This document shows positions 1 to 5,214 of a DNA stretch of 5,214 nt, piece after piece. The position numbers were made by a program, and so were the translations under genes. This stretch comes from Frateuria_A sp035695185 (GTDB taxonomy: Bacteria; Pseudomonadota; Gammaproteobacteria; Xanthomonadales; Rhodanobacteraceae). A model generated the notes under the pieces. That model saw nothing but the letters and a program-made list of their open reading frames with translations. It was not told where the DNA came from and searched no databases. Where the stretch lies: positions 1 through 5,214 of the forward strand of contig NZ_DASSES010000031.1 of assembly GCF_035695185.1 (NCBI RefSeq), given 5' to 3'. Positions within the stretch are counted from its first letter, which is position 1; every line of letters starts with the position of its first letter.

Positions 1-78
1 CACACCCGCCGCGCCTCCCTGCGCGACGGGTGCCTTCATGCCTTCCACGGCAAACGGGTCGATATCATCGGTGTTCAT
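1..78 (-). CDS. 5' end of an unidentified gene (partial, runs off the left edge)
   Basis: Only the first 26 codons are present. The peptide begins MNTDDIDPFAVEGMK and continues with an Ala/Gly-rich stretch, which is too little to assign a family. The start is well supported: a GAGGAG Shine-Dalgarno (plus-strand positions 87-92) lies 8 nt before the ATG and overlaps the TGA stop of the preceding 38-aa gene. The two genes are 12 bp apart, so they are almost certainly co-transcribed and may be translationally coupled. The visible N-terminus is acidic and shows no signal peptide or membrane segment. Function unknown. That it is a real gene is inferred from the ribosome-binding site, the spacing and the open frame to the edge. 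Confidence 0.55.
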   Translation of the reverse strand, partial: MNTDDIDPFAVEGMKAPVAQGGAAGV

Positions 79-90
79 GATGCGATCTCC

Positions 91-207
91 TCAGTGGATG
101 CCCATCACCAGCCCCAACAGCAGGGCGCCCAGGGCGAGCGCCACGCGCAGGGGCTCGAAATGGTGCAGCTCGGCGTTGGGGTCGAGCTTGGTGGTGGTGT
201 TGCCCAT
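91..207 (-). CDS. Small 38-aa single-pass membrane protein, unidentified
   Basis: A short frame with a polar N-terminal half (residues 1-19, containing NTTTKLDPNAE and a His15-His16 pair) and a C-terminal hydrophobic helix (about residues 20-37, LRVALALGALLLGLVMGI), ending in His38. This pattern suggests a small tail-anchored inner-membrane protein. The ATG at 207 has a strong Shine-Dalgarno, GGAGAG (plus-strand 213-218), 5 nt upstream. Its TGA overlaps the ribosome-binding site of the next minus-strand gene, so the pair looks like an operon. It is divergent from pdsR and could be a target of that regulator or a subunit of a complex encoded further left (both inference). I do not recognise a family; it does not resemble CydX or another small oxidase subunit that I can recall. 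The frame stays open far upstream, antisense to pdsR, but nothing supports that extension. Confidence 0.6.
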   Translation of the reverse strand: MGNTTTKLDPNAELHHFEPLRVALALGALLLGLVMGIH

Positions 208-375
208 GGCATCTCTCCGCTGACGGCTCCATGGAACCGCCCGGCCGGGCGTGCGTGGCGACAGCGAGCGGGCAGCGCGCGGGCCGAATCGGGCAAAACG
301 CAGGCAGCCGCCTCGCGCGCCTTGCGTCGCGGCGGTGTGCATAGCACGCTGCGCGCCACCACAGGGAGAGAAGCC
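208..375. promoter_or_regulatory. Divergent intergenic region between the small membrane-protein operon and pdsR
   Basis: This 168-bp gap lies between two outward-facing starts and must hold promoters for both directions. Each end carries a good ribosome-binding site: GGAGAG on the minus strand (213-218), and AGGGAG on the plus strand (363-368), 7 nt before the pdsR ATG. I see no convincing sigma-70 pair in either direction. The clearest small symmetric element is GTGC-ATA-GCAC at 337-347. A second short one, CCGA-A-TCGG, lies near 284-292. Either could be an operator half-site, but both are short enough to occur by chance in GC-rich DNA. Confidence 0.4.
337..347. repeat. Short inverted repeat GTGC-ATA-GCAC upstream of pdsR
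   Basis: A perfect 4-bp inverted repeat around a 3-bp AT centre, 28 bp before the pdsR start codon. Its position between a possible promoter and the ribosome-binding site would suit an operator for autoregulation. No second copy was noticed in the intergenic region, and the arms do not extend further (T336 and G348 do not pair). Functional status is speculative. Confidence 0.2.
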
Positions 376-1065
376 ATGGGCCGCAGCATCGCCATCGTCG
401 AGGACGAACCGCTCATCCGCGCCAACTACGTCGAAGCACTCACCCGCTTCGGCTACGACACGCGCGGTTACGGCTCGCGGCAGGAGGCCTCCACTGCCTT
501 CGGCATCAAGCTGCCGGAACTGGTGATCATCGACATCGGCCTGGGCGACGAACCGGAAGGCGGCTTCGACCTGTGCCGAGAGCTGCGCGCAAAGTCGGCC
601 ACGCTGCCGATCATCTTCCTCACCGCGCGCGATTCGGATTTCGACGTGATCTCGGGTCTGCGCCTGGGCGCCGACGACTATCTGTCCAAGGACACCAGCC
701 TGCACCAGCTGGCAGCGCGGATCGCGGCGCTGTTCCGGCGGATCGAGTCGCTCAAGGCGCCCGCCTCCAGCGAGACGGTGATCGCGCACGGGCCGCTCAA
801 GCTCGAATCGGAACGCATGCGCGTGACCTGGAACGACGTGGAGATTCCTCTGACCGTCACCGAGTTCTGGATGGTGCACACGCTGGTGCGCTTCCCGGGC
901 CACGTGAAGAACCGCGACCAGCTGATGCGCGAGGCCGAATTGGTGGTGGACGACGCCACCATCACTTCGCACATCAAGCGCATCCGCAAGAAATTCGTGG
1001 CGGTCGCGCCCGACTTCGACGCCATCGAGACCGTGCACGGCGTGGGTTACCGGTGGAAGCCGTGA
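376..1065 (+). CDS. pdsR: OmpR-type response regulator of the proteobacterial dedicated sortase system family (PdsR)
   Basis: This 229-aa protein combines a receiver domain (about residues 3-120) with a C-terminal winged-helix DNA-binding domain (about 135-229). It acts in the cytoplasm as a transcription factor activated by phosphorylation. Receiver landmarks are visible: acidic pair Glu9-Asp10 in AIVEDEP, phosphoacceptor Asp53 in LVIIDIGLGDE, Thr83 in FLTARDSD, and Lys105 in DDYLSKD (KD instead of the usual KP). The C-terminal part has LTVTEFWMVH, HVKNRDQLM and ITSHIKRIRKKF, ending in a GVGYRW wing. The GLGDE insertion after Asp53 and the FPGHVKNRDQLM segment match what I recall of the family named for dedicated sortase systems (TIGR03787 type). 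The ATG is preceded by AGGGAG at a 7-nt spacing. The stop overlaps the GTG of the next gene, and pdsS, its likely partner kinase, follows, so the three form one operon. Targets are unknown. The family call is from memory of its motifs. Confidence 0.9.
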   Translation: MGRSIAIVEDEPLIRANYVEALTRFGYDTRGYGSRQEASTAFGIKLPELVIIDIGLGDEPEGGFDLCRELRAKSATLPIIFLTARDSDFDVISGLRLGADDYLSKDTSLHQLAARIAALFRRIESLKAPASSETVIAHGPLKLESERMRVTWNDVEIPLTVTEFWMVHTLVRFPGHVKNRDQLMREAELVVDDATITSHIKRIRKKFVAVAPDFDAIETVHGVGYRWKP

Positions 1066-1616
1066 GGCAACTGCTCGGCAGCTTGCTGATGGTCTGCGCC
1101 GGCGGTGCCGTGGCCGCCGACGTCCCGGGCGAGGCGATCGCGCGGGGCCGGCCGGACGGCGACGTGCCCGGCTGGACCATCCGTGCGCCCGCCCCGGCGG
1201 GCTGGACGGCCGATTGCTGCACCTACGCCCGCGGCGTCGGCGTCGATCTGGTCATCTACCACGGCGAATGGACCGGTGAGCCCGACCGGGTGATGGTGCT
1301 GAACGTGTGGCCGCGCAAGCTCGCCAGCCTGGATGCCGAGCTCGATGCCGACCGCAGGCACTACCTGCAGCGCGACCCGGCCGCGAAGGTGGGTCGCTTT
1401 CCCGTGCACCATCGCGGCATGCCGTGCGAAGCGCAGGTGTTCGAAGGCAGCGACCAGGTCGACGACGCGGTGGTCTTCTGCGATCCGGGCAAGGCCTCGG
1501 GCGTTCGCCTGAGCTGGTCGGTGAGCTTCAGGGACACCGATCCCCGACGTGCTGCGCTGCTCGATGCCTTCATGCGCGTCGCGATCGGCACCCGCTACCA
1601 GGCGGCCGCGCGCTAG
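1062..1616 (+). CDS. Secreted/periplasmic hypothetical protein encoded between pdsR and pdsS
   Basis: I predict 184 aa. The N-terminus (RQLLGSLLMVCAGGAVAAD) is a short Sec signal peptide with probable cleavage after AVA or AVAA (about residue 18 or 19). Cys12 does not sit in a valid lipobox because Val precedes it, so the protein is more likely soluble in the periplasm. The mature part has four cysteines, the adjacent pair Cys52-Cys53, then Cys122 and Cys140, that could form disulfides, and a compact alpha/beta pattern (VDLVIYHGEW, RVMVLNVWP, GVRLSWSVSF). I do not recognise a domain. The chosen GTG start overlaps the pdsR stop as GTGA, implying translational coupling. Another in-frame GTG at 1053 would add three residues and keep the signal peptide. 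The stop is 31 bp before pdsS. Its place between a regulator and its kinase suggests an accessory sensor, ligand-binding or feedback protein (inference only). Confidence 0.8.
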   Translation: MRQLLGSLLMVCAGGAVAADVPGEAIARGRPDGDVPGWTIRAPAPAGWTADCCTYARGVGVDLVIYHGEWTGEPDRVMVLNVWPRKLASLDAELDADRRHYLQRDPAAKVGRFPVHHRGMPCEAQVFEGSDQVDDAVVFCDPGKASGVRLSWSVSFRDTDPRRAALLDAFMRVAIGTRYQAAAR

Positions 1617-1647
1617 TCCGCGGCGCCGCTCTCCCCAGGCTCACGCG

Positions 1648-3672
1648 ATGAACCTGCGCCACAAGCTGCTGCTGGTTGCCCTGTGCACGCTGGCCCTGCC
1701 GGTGGCCGGCTGGCTGTACGTGCGGCAGATGGAAACCCTGTTGCGCGAGGGCCAGGCGCAGGCGCTGACGGCTTCGGCGCACGCCGTGGCGCGCAGCCTG
1801 GTGGCCACCGGCGCCCCGTTGCCGCGCGAGCCGCACGGTTGGTACGTACAGCAGGCCACCACACCCATCACCATCGACGGCTATGGCGACGACTGGGCAC
1901 CGCTGACACCCTGGAGCCAGCCGCTGGGTCCGCGCGGCAGCGTGCTGCTGGCCGAGGATGCCGACGGGCTCTACCTCTACGTGCAGCAGCGCGGGACCAG
2001 GCGGGTCCGCGCCGACGCCGACGACCCGGGCGCCTTGCATGCCGACCACCTGGTGCTCGAGCTGGAGCGCGGCGACACCCGCCTGCGCTACCTGCTGGCC
2101 AGTGCGGCGCCGGGCACCTTCACCGCGCGCCTGCTCGATCCACCGGTCGCCGCCTGGCCGGACCGCCTGGTCGGCCAGTGGCAGGAGGACGGCGGCGGCT
2201 GGCGCCTGGAACTGCGGTTGCCCCGCCCATTGCTCGTGGACCGGCTCGGTCTGGGCCTGTACGAGGCTTCGGCCGGTGGCGACCCGCTGGCCGTCGAGGC
2301 TCGGCCGCTCTGGCACTACTCACCGGCACTGGCACAGGAACTGGCCCGCCTGGCGCCGGAAGACACCCGCGCCCGCGTGCTGGCACCGACCGGCTGGCTG
2401 TTGGCGCAGAGCGGGCGCCTGCAGGCTGCCGGTCCGCAGCCGGGTTGGTTCGCCGCACTGGTCTACCGCGCCCTGCTGGCCGCCCCGGTCGAGGACGCCG
2501 CGCCCTGGGCACAGGACAGCCCGCGCCTGGAGCTGCCGGAGATCGCCCGGGCCCGCACCGGCGAGCCGGCCACCGTCTGGCGTGATGGCGAGACGCGCGC
2601 CAGCGTCGTGCTGGCCGCCGCCGTGCCGATCGGGGCGCCCGGCCACGTGCGCGGCGTGCTGCTGCTCGAGCAGGCCAGCACCACCGTGCCGCTGCTGGCC
2701 AACCGCGCGCTGCTCACTTTGCTGCTGACCAGCTTCGGCGTGCTGCTGGTGGCCGGCGGCATCCTGCTGTGGTTCGCCACGCGCCTGAGCCTGCGCCTGG
2801 GCCGCCTGCGCGACGCCGCCGAACGCGCGCAGCTGGCCGATGGACGGCTGGATGGCCTGTTCGCCCAGGGCCGCTTCCCGCTTACTGCGGCGCCGGACGA
2901 GATCGGCGATTTGGCGCGCAGCTTCGAGCGCCTGTTCGAAGCCATCGGCGGCTACACCGACTATCTGCGCACGCTGGCCTCCAAGCTGTCGCACGAGCTC
3001 AACACGCCGCTGGCCATCGTCAAGAGTTCGCTGGACAACCTCGAGCACGCGCTCGAGGCGCACGCCGCGCTGCCGCCGGAGGCGCGGCCCTACCTGGCCC
3101 GCGCCCGCGACGGCGTGGCGCGGCTGGGCACGCTGGTGCGCGCGATGAGCGAGGCCAGCCGGATGGAACGCGCGATCGCCGCCGCCGAGGCCGAGGACGT
3201 GGACCTGCGCGAAGTGGTGCGCGGTTGCGCCGAGGCGTATCGCCCGCTGATCGGCAACCGCACGCTCGCCTGCGAACTGCCGGCGGCGGCGCTGCCGATG
3301 CACTGTGCCCCGGAGCTGATCGCCCAGGCGCTGGACAAGCTGCTGGACAACGCGCTCTCGTTCACCCCGGCCGACGGCTGGTTGCGCCTGTCGCTGGCAG
3401 CGCGCGACGACGGCGCCGAGGTCACACTTGCCAACCAGGGCCCGCCGCTGCCTGCCGCGATGCAGGCGCGCCTGTTCGACTCGCTGGTCAGCCTGCGCGA
3501 CAAGGCCACGCCGGGCGATGCGCCTCACCTGGGGCTGGGACTCTACGTGGTGCGCCTGGTCGCCGAGCGCCACGGCGGCTCCGCCGGCGCGTGCAACCTG
3601 GACGACGGCAGTGGCGTCGCCTTTACCCTGCGGCTGCGCAACATGCCGCGCCAGCGGCTGGGCGCTGGCTGA
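1648..3672 (+). CDS. pdsS: Sensor histidine kinase of the proteobacterial dedicated sortase system family (PdsS)
   Basis: This 674-aa inner-membrane kinase should phosphorylate PdsR. Order of parts: TM1 (about 7-25); a large periplasmic region (26-354); TM2 (about 355-376); HAMP (about 377-430, ending DEIGDLARSF); DHp domain with phosphoacceptor His449 in SHELNTPLAIVKSS; and an ATPase domain (about 550-674) with N-box Asn568 (DKLLDNALSFTP), an atypical G1 box NQGPPLP (596-602), the LFDSL segment (609-613) and the G2 box HLGLGLYVV (627-635). The periplasmic part opens with ITIDGYGDDW (74-83), LAEDADGLYLYV (101-112) and HADHLVLEL (131-139), a pattern like CBM9-type folds. A second half (about 232-345) ends ASVVLAAAVPIG...VRGVLLLEQAST, as in extracytoplasmic sensor domains of kinases. 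The ATG at 1648 is chosen because hydrophobic TM1 follows directly and a weak AGG lies 8 nt upstream; the frame stays open upstream but that part overlaps the previous gene. The whole-protein pattern matches what I recall of TIGR03785-type kinases. Confidence 0.9.
   Translation: MNLRHKLLLVALCTLALPVAGWLYVRQMETLLREGQAQALTASAHAVARSLVATGAPLPREPHGWYVQQATTPITIDGYGDDWAPLTPWSQPLGPRGSVLLAEDADGLYLYVQQRGTRRVRADADDPGALHADHLVLELERGDTRLRYLLASAAPGTFTARLLDPPVAAWPDRLVGQWQEDGGGWRLELRLPRPLLVDRLGLGLYEASAGGDPLAVEARPLWHYSPALAQELARLAPEDTRARVLAPTGWLLAQSGRLQAAGPQPGWFAALVYRALLAAPVEDAAPWAQDSPRLELPEIARARTGEPATVWRDGETRASVVLAAAVPIGAPGHVRGVLLLEQASTTVPLLANRALLTLLLTSFGVLLVAGGILLWFATRLSLRLGRLRDAAERAQLADGRLDGLFAQGRFPLTAAPDEIGDLARSFERLFEAIGGYTDYLRTLASKLSHELNTPLAIVKSSLDNLEHALEAHAALPPEARPYLARARDGVARLGTLVRAMSEASRMERAIAAAEAEDVDLREVVRGCAEAYRPLIGNRTLACELPAAALPMHCAPELIAQALDKLLDNALSFTPADGWLRLSLAARDDGAEVTLANQGPPLPAAMQARLFDSLVSLRDKATPGDAPHLGLGLYVVRLVAERHGGSAGACNLDDGSGVAFTLRLRNMPRQRLGAG
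1870..2070 (+). other. Region of pdsS coding for a CBM9-like (carbohydrate-binding fold) sensor segment
   Basis: Residues about 74-139 of PdsS show, in order, a hydrophobic strand ending in ASP-GLY (ITIDGYGDDW), a strand with a DADGLYLYV motif, and HADHLVLEL. CBM9-like domains typically start with 'IDG...W', continue with 'DDLYL.V' and reach a 'GD.vel.ld' strand in the same order and spacing. The resemblance is by eye. If it holds, the kinase may sense a sugar, a glycan fragment or another envelope polymer. Confidence 0.4.
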
Positions 3673-3688
3673 CTGCCCGGCGCGAGGC

Positions 3689-4636
3689 CTAGCGGCAATC
3701 GGCCGGCAGGTAGCGCGGGTCGATGTCGGGACTCTGGCAGGTCCAGACGATCACGCCGTCGCGGCCTTCGGCAACCAGTGCCAGTTGCCTGCCACGCAAG
3801 GGGGCAGCCGCGTTGCCGGCGAAGGTGGCGACCAGCGCCGTGCCCTCACCGGCCGCCAGCACCTGGACGCCGGCGAGGCTGCCGCTGGCGTAGGCCTCCG
3901 CTTCCATCAGGCCCGCCTGGGTATTGTCCTGCGGCCAGGCGCGGTGGCGGCCGATCGCATCGAGCACCTGCTGCTTGAGCGGTTCGGCCTGGGCCAGCGC
4001 GCTCACCACCTGCGAGCGCACGACATAGGCCTGGTAGGCGGGCAGCGCGATTGCCGCCACGATGGCGGCGAAGGGCACGGTCATGAACACCCAGAACACG
4101 CCCTTGGGCGGGCTGGACCGGGTCTGGCCGGTCTGTTGCCAGCGGGCCAGCCAGGTCAACTGCCCCTGCAGGTAAAGCGTGTTGAAGAAGAACAGCGTGA
4201 TGCCGCCGATCTGCACCGGCACGCGGTAGGCGGCCATTACGCGACGGATCGATCCGGCCATGGCGAAGTACGCGCCCAGGAAGAGCCCCACGTAGGCCAG
4301 TTCCAGCAGCCAGCCGAAGCGTTCCATGGCGGTCGCGGGAGCGGCTTCGTCGGCCGGAGCGCCGGCCGCCGTCAGGAAGTAGCCGACGAAGTAACAGGTC
4401 AGCGCCGCGCCCAGCATGGACCTGGCGCGGCTGTCCGGGTCGATCCGGCGGACCCAGTTGGCCTGGATGAATGGCCAGACGAGGGCGAAGATGCCCAGGG
4501 TGACCACGCTGAGCAGGAACACCCAGCCCCAGTGCAGCGAAGGCGGTGTCGGCAGGGCGGCGCGGTCGGCCGCTTCCCGGTGCCACTGCCCGGCGCCCCG
4601 GTCCGCCAGGCCCGGCATCGTATCGGTACGTTCCAT
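3689..4636 (-). CDS. Polytopic membrane protein fused to a C-terminal type IV pilin-like domain
   Basis: This 315-aa protein has two parts. Residues 34-165 hold about four membrane helices: 36-56 with SVVTLGIFALVW, 73-91, 109-128 and 143-162. The first resembles the TLGIYxLxW segment of DUF4234-like small membrane domains. Residues 178-315 resemble a type IVa pilin: hydrophobic helix 180-198, then AAIALPAYQAYVVRSQV (194-210), a WPQDNTQAGL loop (234-243), and a C-terminal Cys pair, Cys300 and Cys314, in the classic WTC...YLPADC arrangement, which suggests the D-region disulfide. Lys178-Gly179 sits where a prepilin peptidase would cut, but the usual FTLIE is replaced by VFWVF, so the conserved Glu5 is absent and the helix is about two residues shorter. 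The protein is therefore probably not assembled as a standard pilin. The start at 4636 has AGGGGG 6 nt upstream; the frame stays open to 5023 only as an antisense artefact over trpE. It is convergent with pdsS (16-bp gap). Role unknown. Confidence 0.85.
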   Translation of the reverse strand: MERTDTMPGLADRGAGQWHREAADRAALPTPPSLHWGWVFLLSVVTLGIFALVWPFIQANWVRRIDPDSRARSMLGAALTCYFVGYFLTAAGAPADEAAPATAMERFGWLLELAYVGLFLGAYFAMAGSIRRVMAAYRVPVQIGGITLFFFNTLYLQGQLTWLARWQQTGQTRSSPPKGVFWVFMTVPFAAIVAAIALPAYQAYVVRSQVVSALAQAEPLKQQVLDAIGRHRAWPQDNTQAGLMEAEAYASGSLAGVQVLAAGEGTALVATFAGNAAAPLRGRQLALVAEGRDGVIVWTCQSPDIDPRYLPADCR

Positions 4637-4753
4637 GTTTTTCCCCCTGTCCCGGCGGCAGGTTAAGCGGGCGCCTGGGGGACCGCAAGCGACCGTGTCC
4701 GGCGGCGGATGGACTGCTATCGTGATGGGCCGCTCCCTATCGAACCCGAGCCC
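4637..4753. promoter_or_regulatory. Divergent spacer between the pilin-fusion gene and trpE
   Basis: This 117-bp region carries the ribosome-binding site of the minus-strand gene (AGGGGG, plus-strand 4643-4648) and presumably promoters in both directions. Towards trpE, TGCTATCGT at 4715-4723 resembles an extended -10 element (TGnTATnnT), which would place transcription start about 24 nt before the GTG. No good -35 is seen. There is no leader ORF with tandem Trp codons and no terminator/antiterminator pair, so classical trp attenuation is not supported here. Confidence 0.35.
4715..4723 (+). promoter_or_regulatory. Possible extended -10 promoter element for trpE
   Basis: TGCTATCGT fits the TGnTATnnT extended -10 pattern and lies 30 nt before the proposed GTG start. 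The matching -35 position (around 4695-4700, GTGTCC) is poor. This is suggestive only. Confidence 0.25.
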
Positions 4754-5214
4754 GTGATCTCCCGAGACCAATTCGACGCGCTGGCCAGCCAGGGTCATAC
4801 GCGCATTCCGCTGGTGCGCGAGGTGTTCTCCGACCTCGACACGCCGCTTTCGGTATACCTGAAGCTTGCCGACGGCCCGTACACCTTTCTGTTCGAATCG
4901 GTCGAGGGCGGGGCCACCTGGGGCCGCTACTCGATCATCGGCCTGCCGGCCCGGCGCGTGTACCGCCTGCGCGGGCACGCGCTGGAAGTGGAGGATGCCG
5001 GCGAGATCGTCGAGCGCCGCCATCTCGATGATCCGCTGGGCGAGATCGAGACGCTCCGCGCGCAGTATTCGGTACCGCGCCTGCCCGAGCTGCCGGCCTT
5101 CACCGGCGGCCTGGTCGGCTACTTCGGCTTCGAGACGATCGGCTACATCGAGCCGCGCCTGGCGCAGTGGGACCGCCCCGACGAGCTGGGCACGCCCGAC
5201 GTGCTGCTGATGCT
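4754..5214 (+). CDS. trpE: Anthranilate synthase component I (TrpE), N-terminal part, truncated by the window edge
   Basis: The first 153 codons of TrpE are present. With TrpG, the enzyme converts chorismate and glutamine to anthranilate, the first step of tryptophan synthesis, in the cytoplasm. The visible part is the N-terminal regulatory domain. It shows IPLVREVFSDLDTPLSVYLK (residues 18-37), FLFESVEGG (45-53; the FES corresponds to the LLES segment that binds feedback-inhibiting tryptophan), WGRYSIIGLPARR (56-68), and FTGGLVGYFGFETIGYIEPR. The catalytic chorismate-binding domain lies beyond the edge. I chose the GTG at 4754 because the ISRDQFDALASQGHTRIP start fits the usual N-terminus of xanthomonad TrpE. 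An in-frame ATG at 4709 would add 15 residues with no family support. The Shine-Dalgarno is weak (GAG at 4748-4750). It is divergent from the pilin-fusion gene. Confidence 0.95.
   Translation, partial: MISRDQFDALASQGHTRIPLVREVFSDLDTPLSVYLKLADGPYTFLFESVEGGATWGRYSIIGLPARRVYRLRGHALEVEDAGEIVERRHLDDPLGEIETLRAQYSVPRLPELPAFTGGLVGYFGFETIGYIEPRLAQWDRPDELGTPDVLLM

Noticed and set aside
91..1038. Long minus-strand open frame (315 codons) antisense to pdsR
   Set aside because: Only the last 38 codons have a ribosome-binding site and a plausible protein. The rest is a His/Arg/Asp-rich low-quality frame opposite the well-supported pdsR gene, a usual shadow in GC-rich DNA.
1062..1110. Lipoprotein signal in the secreted protein between pdsR and pdsS
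   Set aside because: The residue before Cys12 is Val, not Gly, Ala or Ser, so the lipobox fails. A standard signal peptidase I site (AVA or AVAA) fits better.
2320..2355. Short repeated GGCACTGG/GGAACTGG units
   Set aside because: They lie inside the pdsS coding frame, encode ordinary residues, and are too few and imperfect to be a meaningful repeat.
2320..3573. Minus-strand open frame of 417 codons antisense to pdsS
   Set aside because: Gln/Arg/Ala-rich composition with no domain, opposite clear kinase motifs on the plus strand.
3660..3710. Possible bidirectional terminator between pdsS and the convergent gene
   Set aside because: Only a 5-bp CTGCC/GGCAG pairing with a long loop and no T tract on either strand.
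3428..4666. Plus-strand open frame of 412 codons overlapping the end of pdsS and the pilin-fusion gene
   Set aside because: It reads antisense through the recognisable pilin-like and membrane segments. Its own translation is Gly/Arg/Gln-rich with no coherent domain.
4637..5023. Upstream extension of the pilin-fusion gene on the minus strand
   Set aside because: The extension would be antisense to the TrpE coding sequence. The ATG at 4636 has its own good Shine-Dalgarno.

Overview
The window is very GC-rich and carries compact genes typical of a gammaproteobacterium of the Xanthomonadaceae/Rhodanobacteraceae group (Lysobacter, Luteimonas or Dyella-like). The group is inferred from the TrpE N-terminus and the overall composition; I cannot name a genus.

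Layout. Positions 1-207 (minus strand) hold two very small, tightly spaced reading frames: a 38-aa single-helix membrane protein (91-207), and downstream of it the first 26 codons of a gene that runs off the left edge (1-78). A 168-bp divergent intergenic region (208-375) separates them from a plus-strand three-gene operon. That operon is a response regulator of the 'proteobacterial dedicated sortase system' family (PdsR, 376-1065), a small secreted cysteine-containing protein whose GTG start overlaps the pdsR stop (1062-1616), and the matching large sensor histidine kinase (PdsS, 1648-3672). Sixteen bases beyond pdsS, and convergent with it, lies a 315-aa minus-strand gene (3689-4636). It encodes a multi-pass membrane domain joined to a C-terminal type IV pilin-like domain. 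A 117-bp divergent spacer then leads to the 5' part of trpE (anthranilate synthase component I, GTG start at 4754), which is cut by the right edge.

How the parts may work together. PdsS is predicted to sense a periplasmic signal through an unusual two-part extracytoplasmic region, whose first part looks like a CBM9-type carbohydrate-binding fold. It would then phosphorylate Asp53 of PdsR. The secreted protein encoded between them is translationally coupled to pdsR and is a good candidate accessory sensor or output of the same circuit. No sortase, sortase target or OmpA-like partner is visible, although the family is named for that system. The small divergent membrane-protein genes are candidate targets of PdsR. 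The pilin-fusion gene and trpE look like independent transcription units.

Most interesting points: the polytopic-membrane/pilin fusion that lacks a normal prepilin cleavage context, the Pds two-component system with an inserted secreted protein and no sortase in view, and the small divergent membrane ORF.
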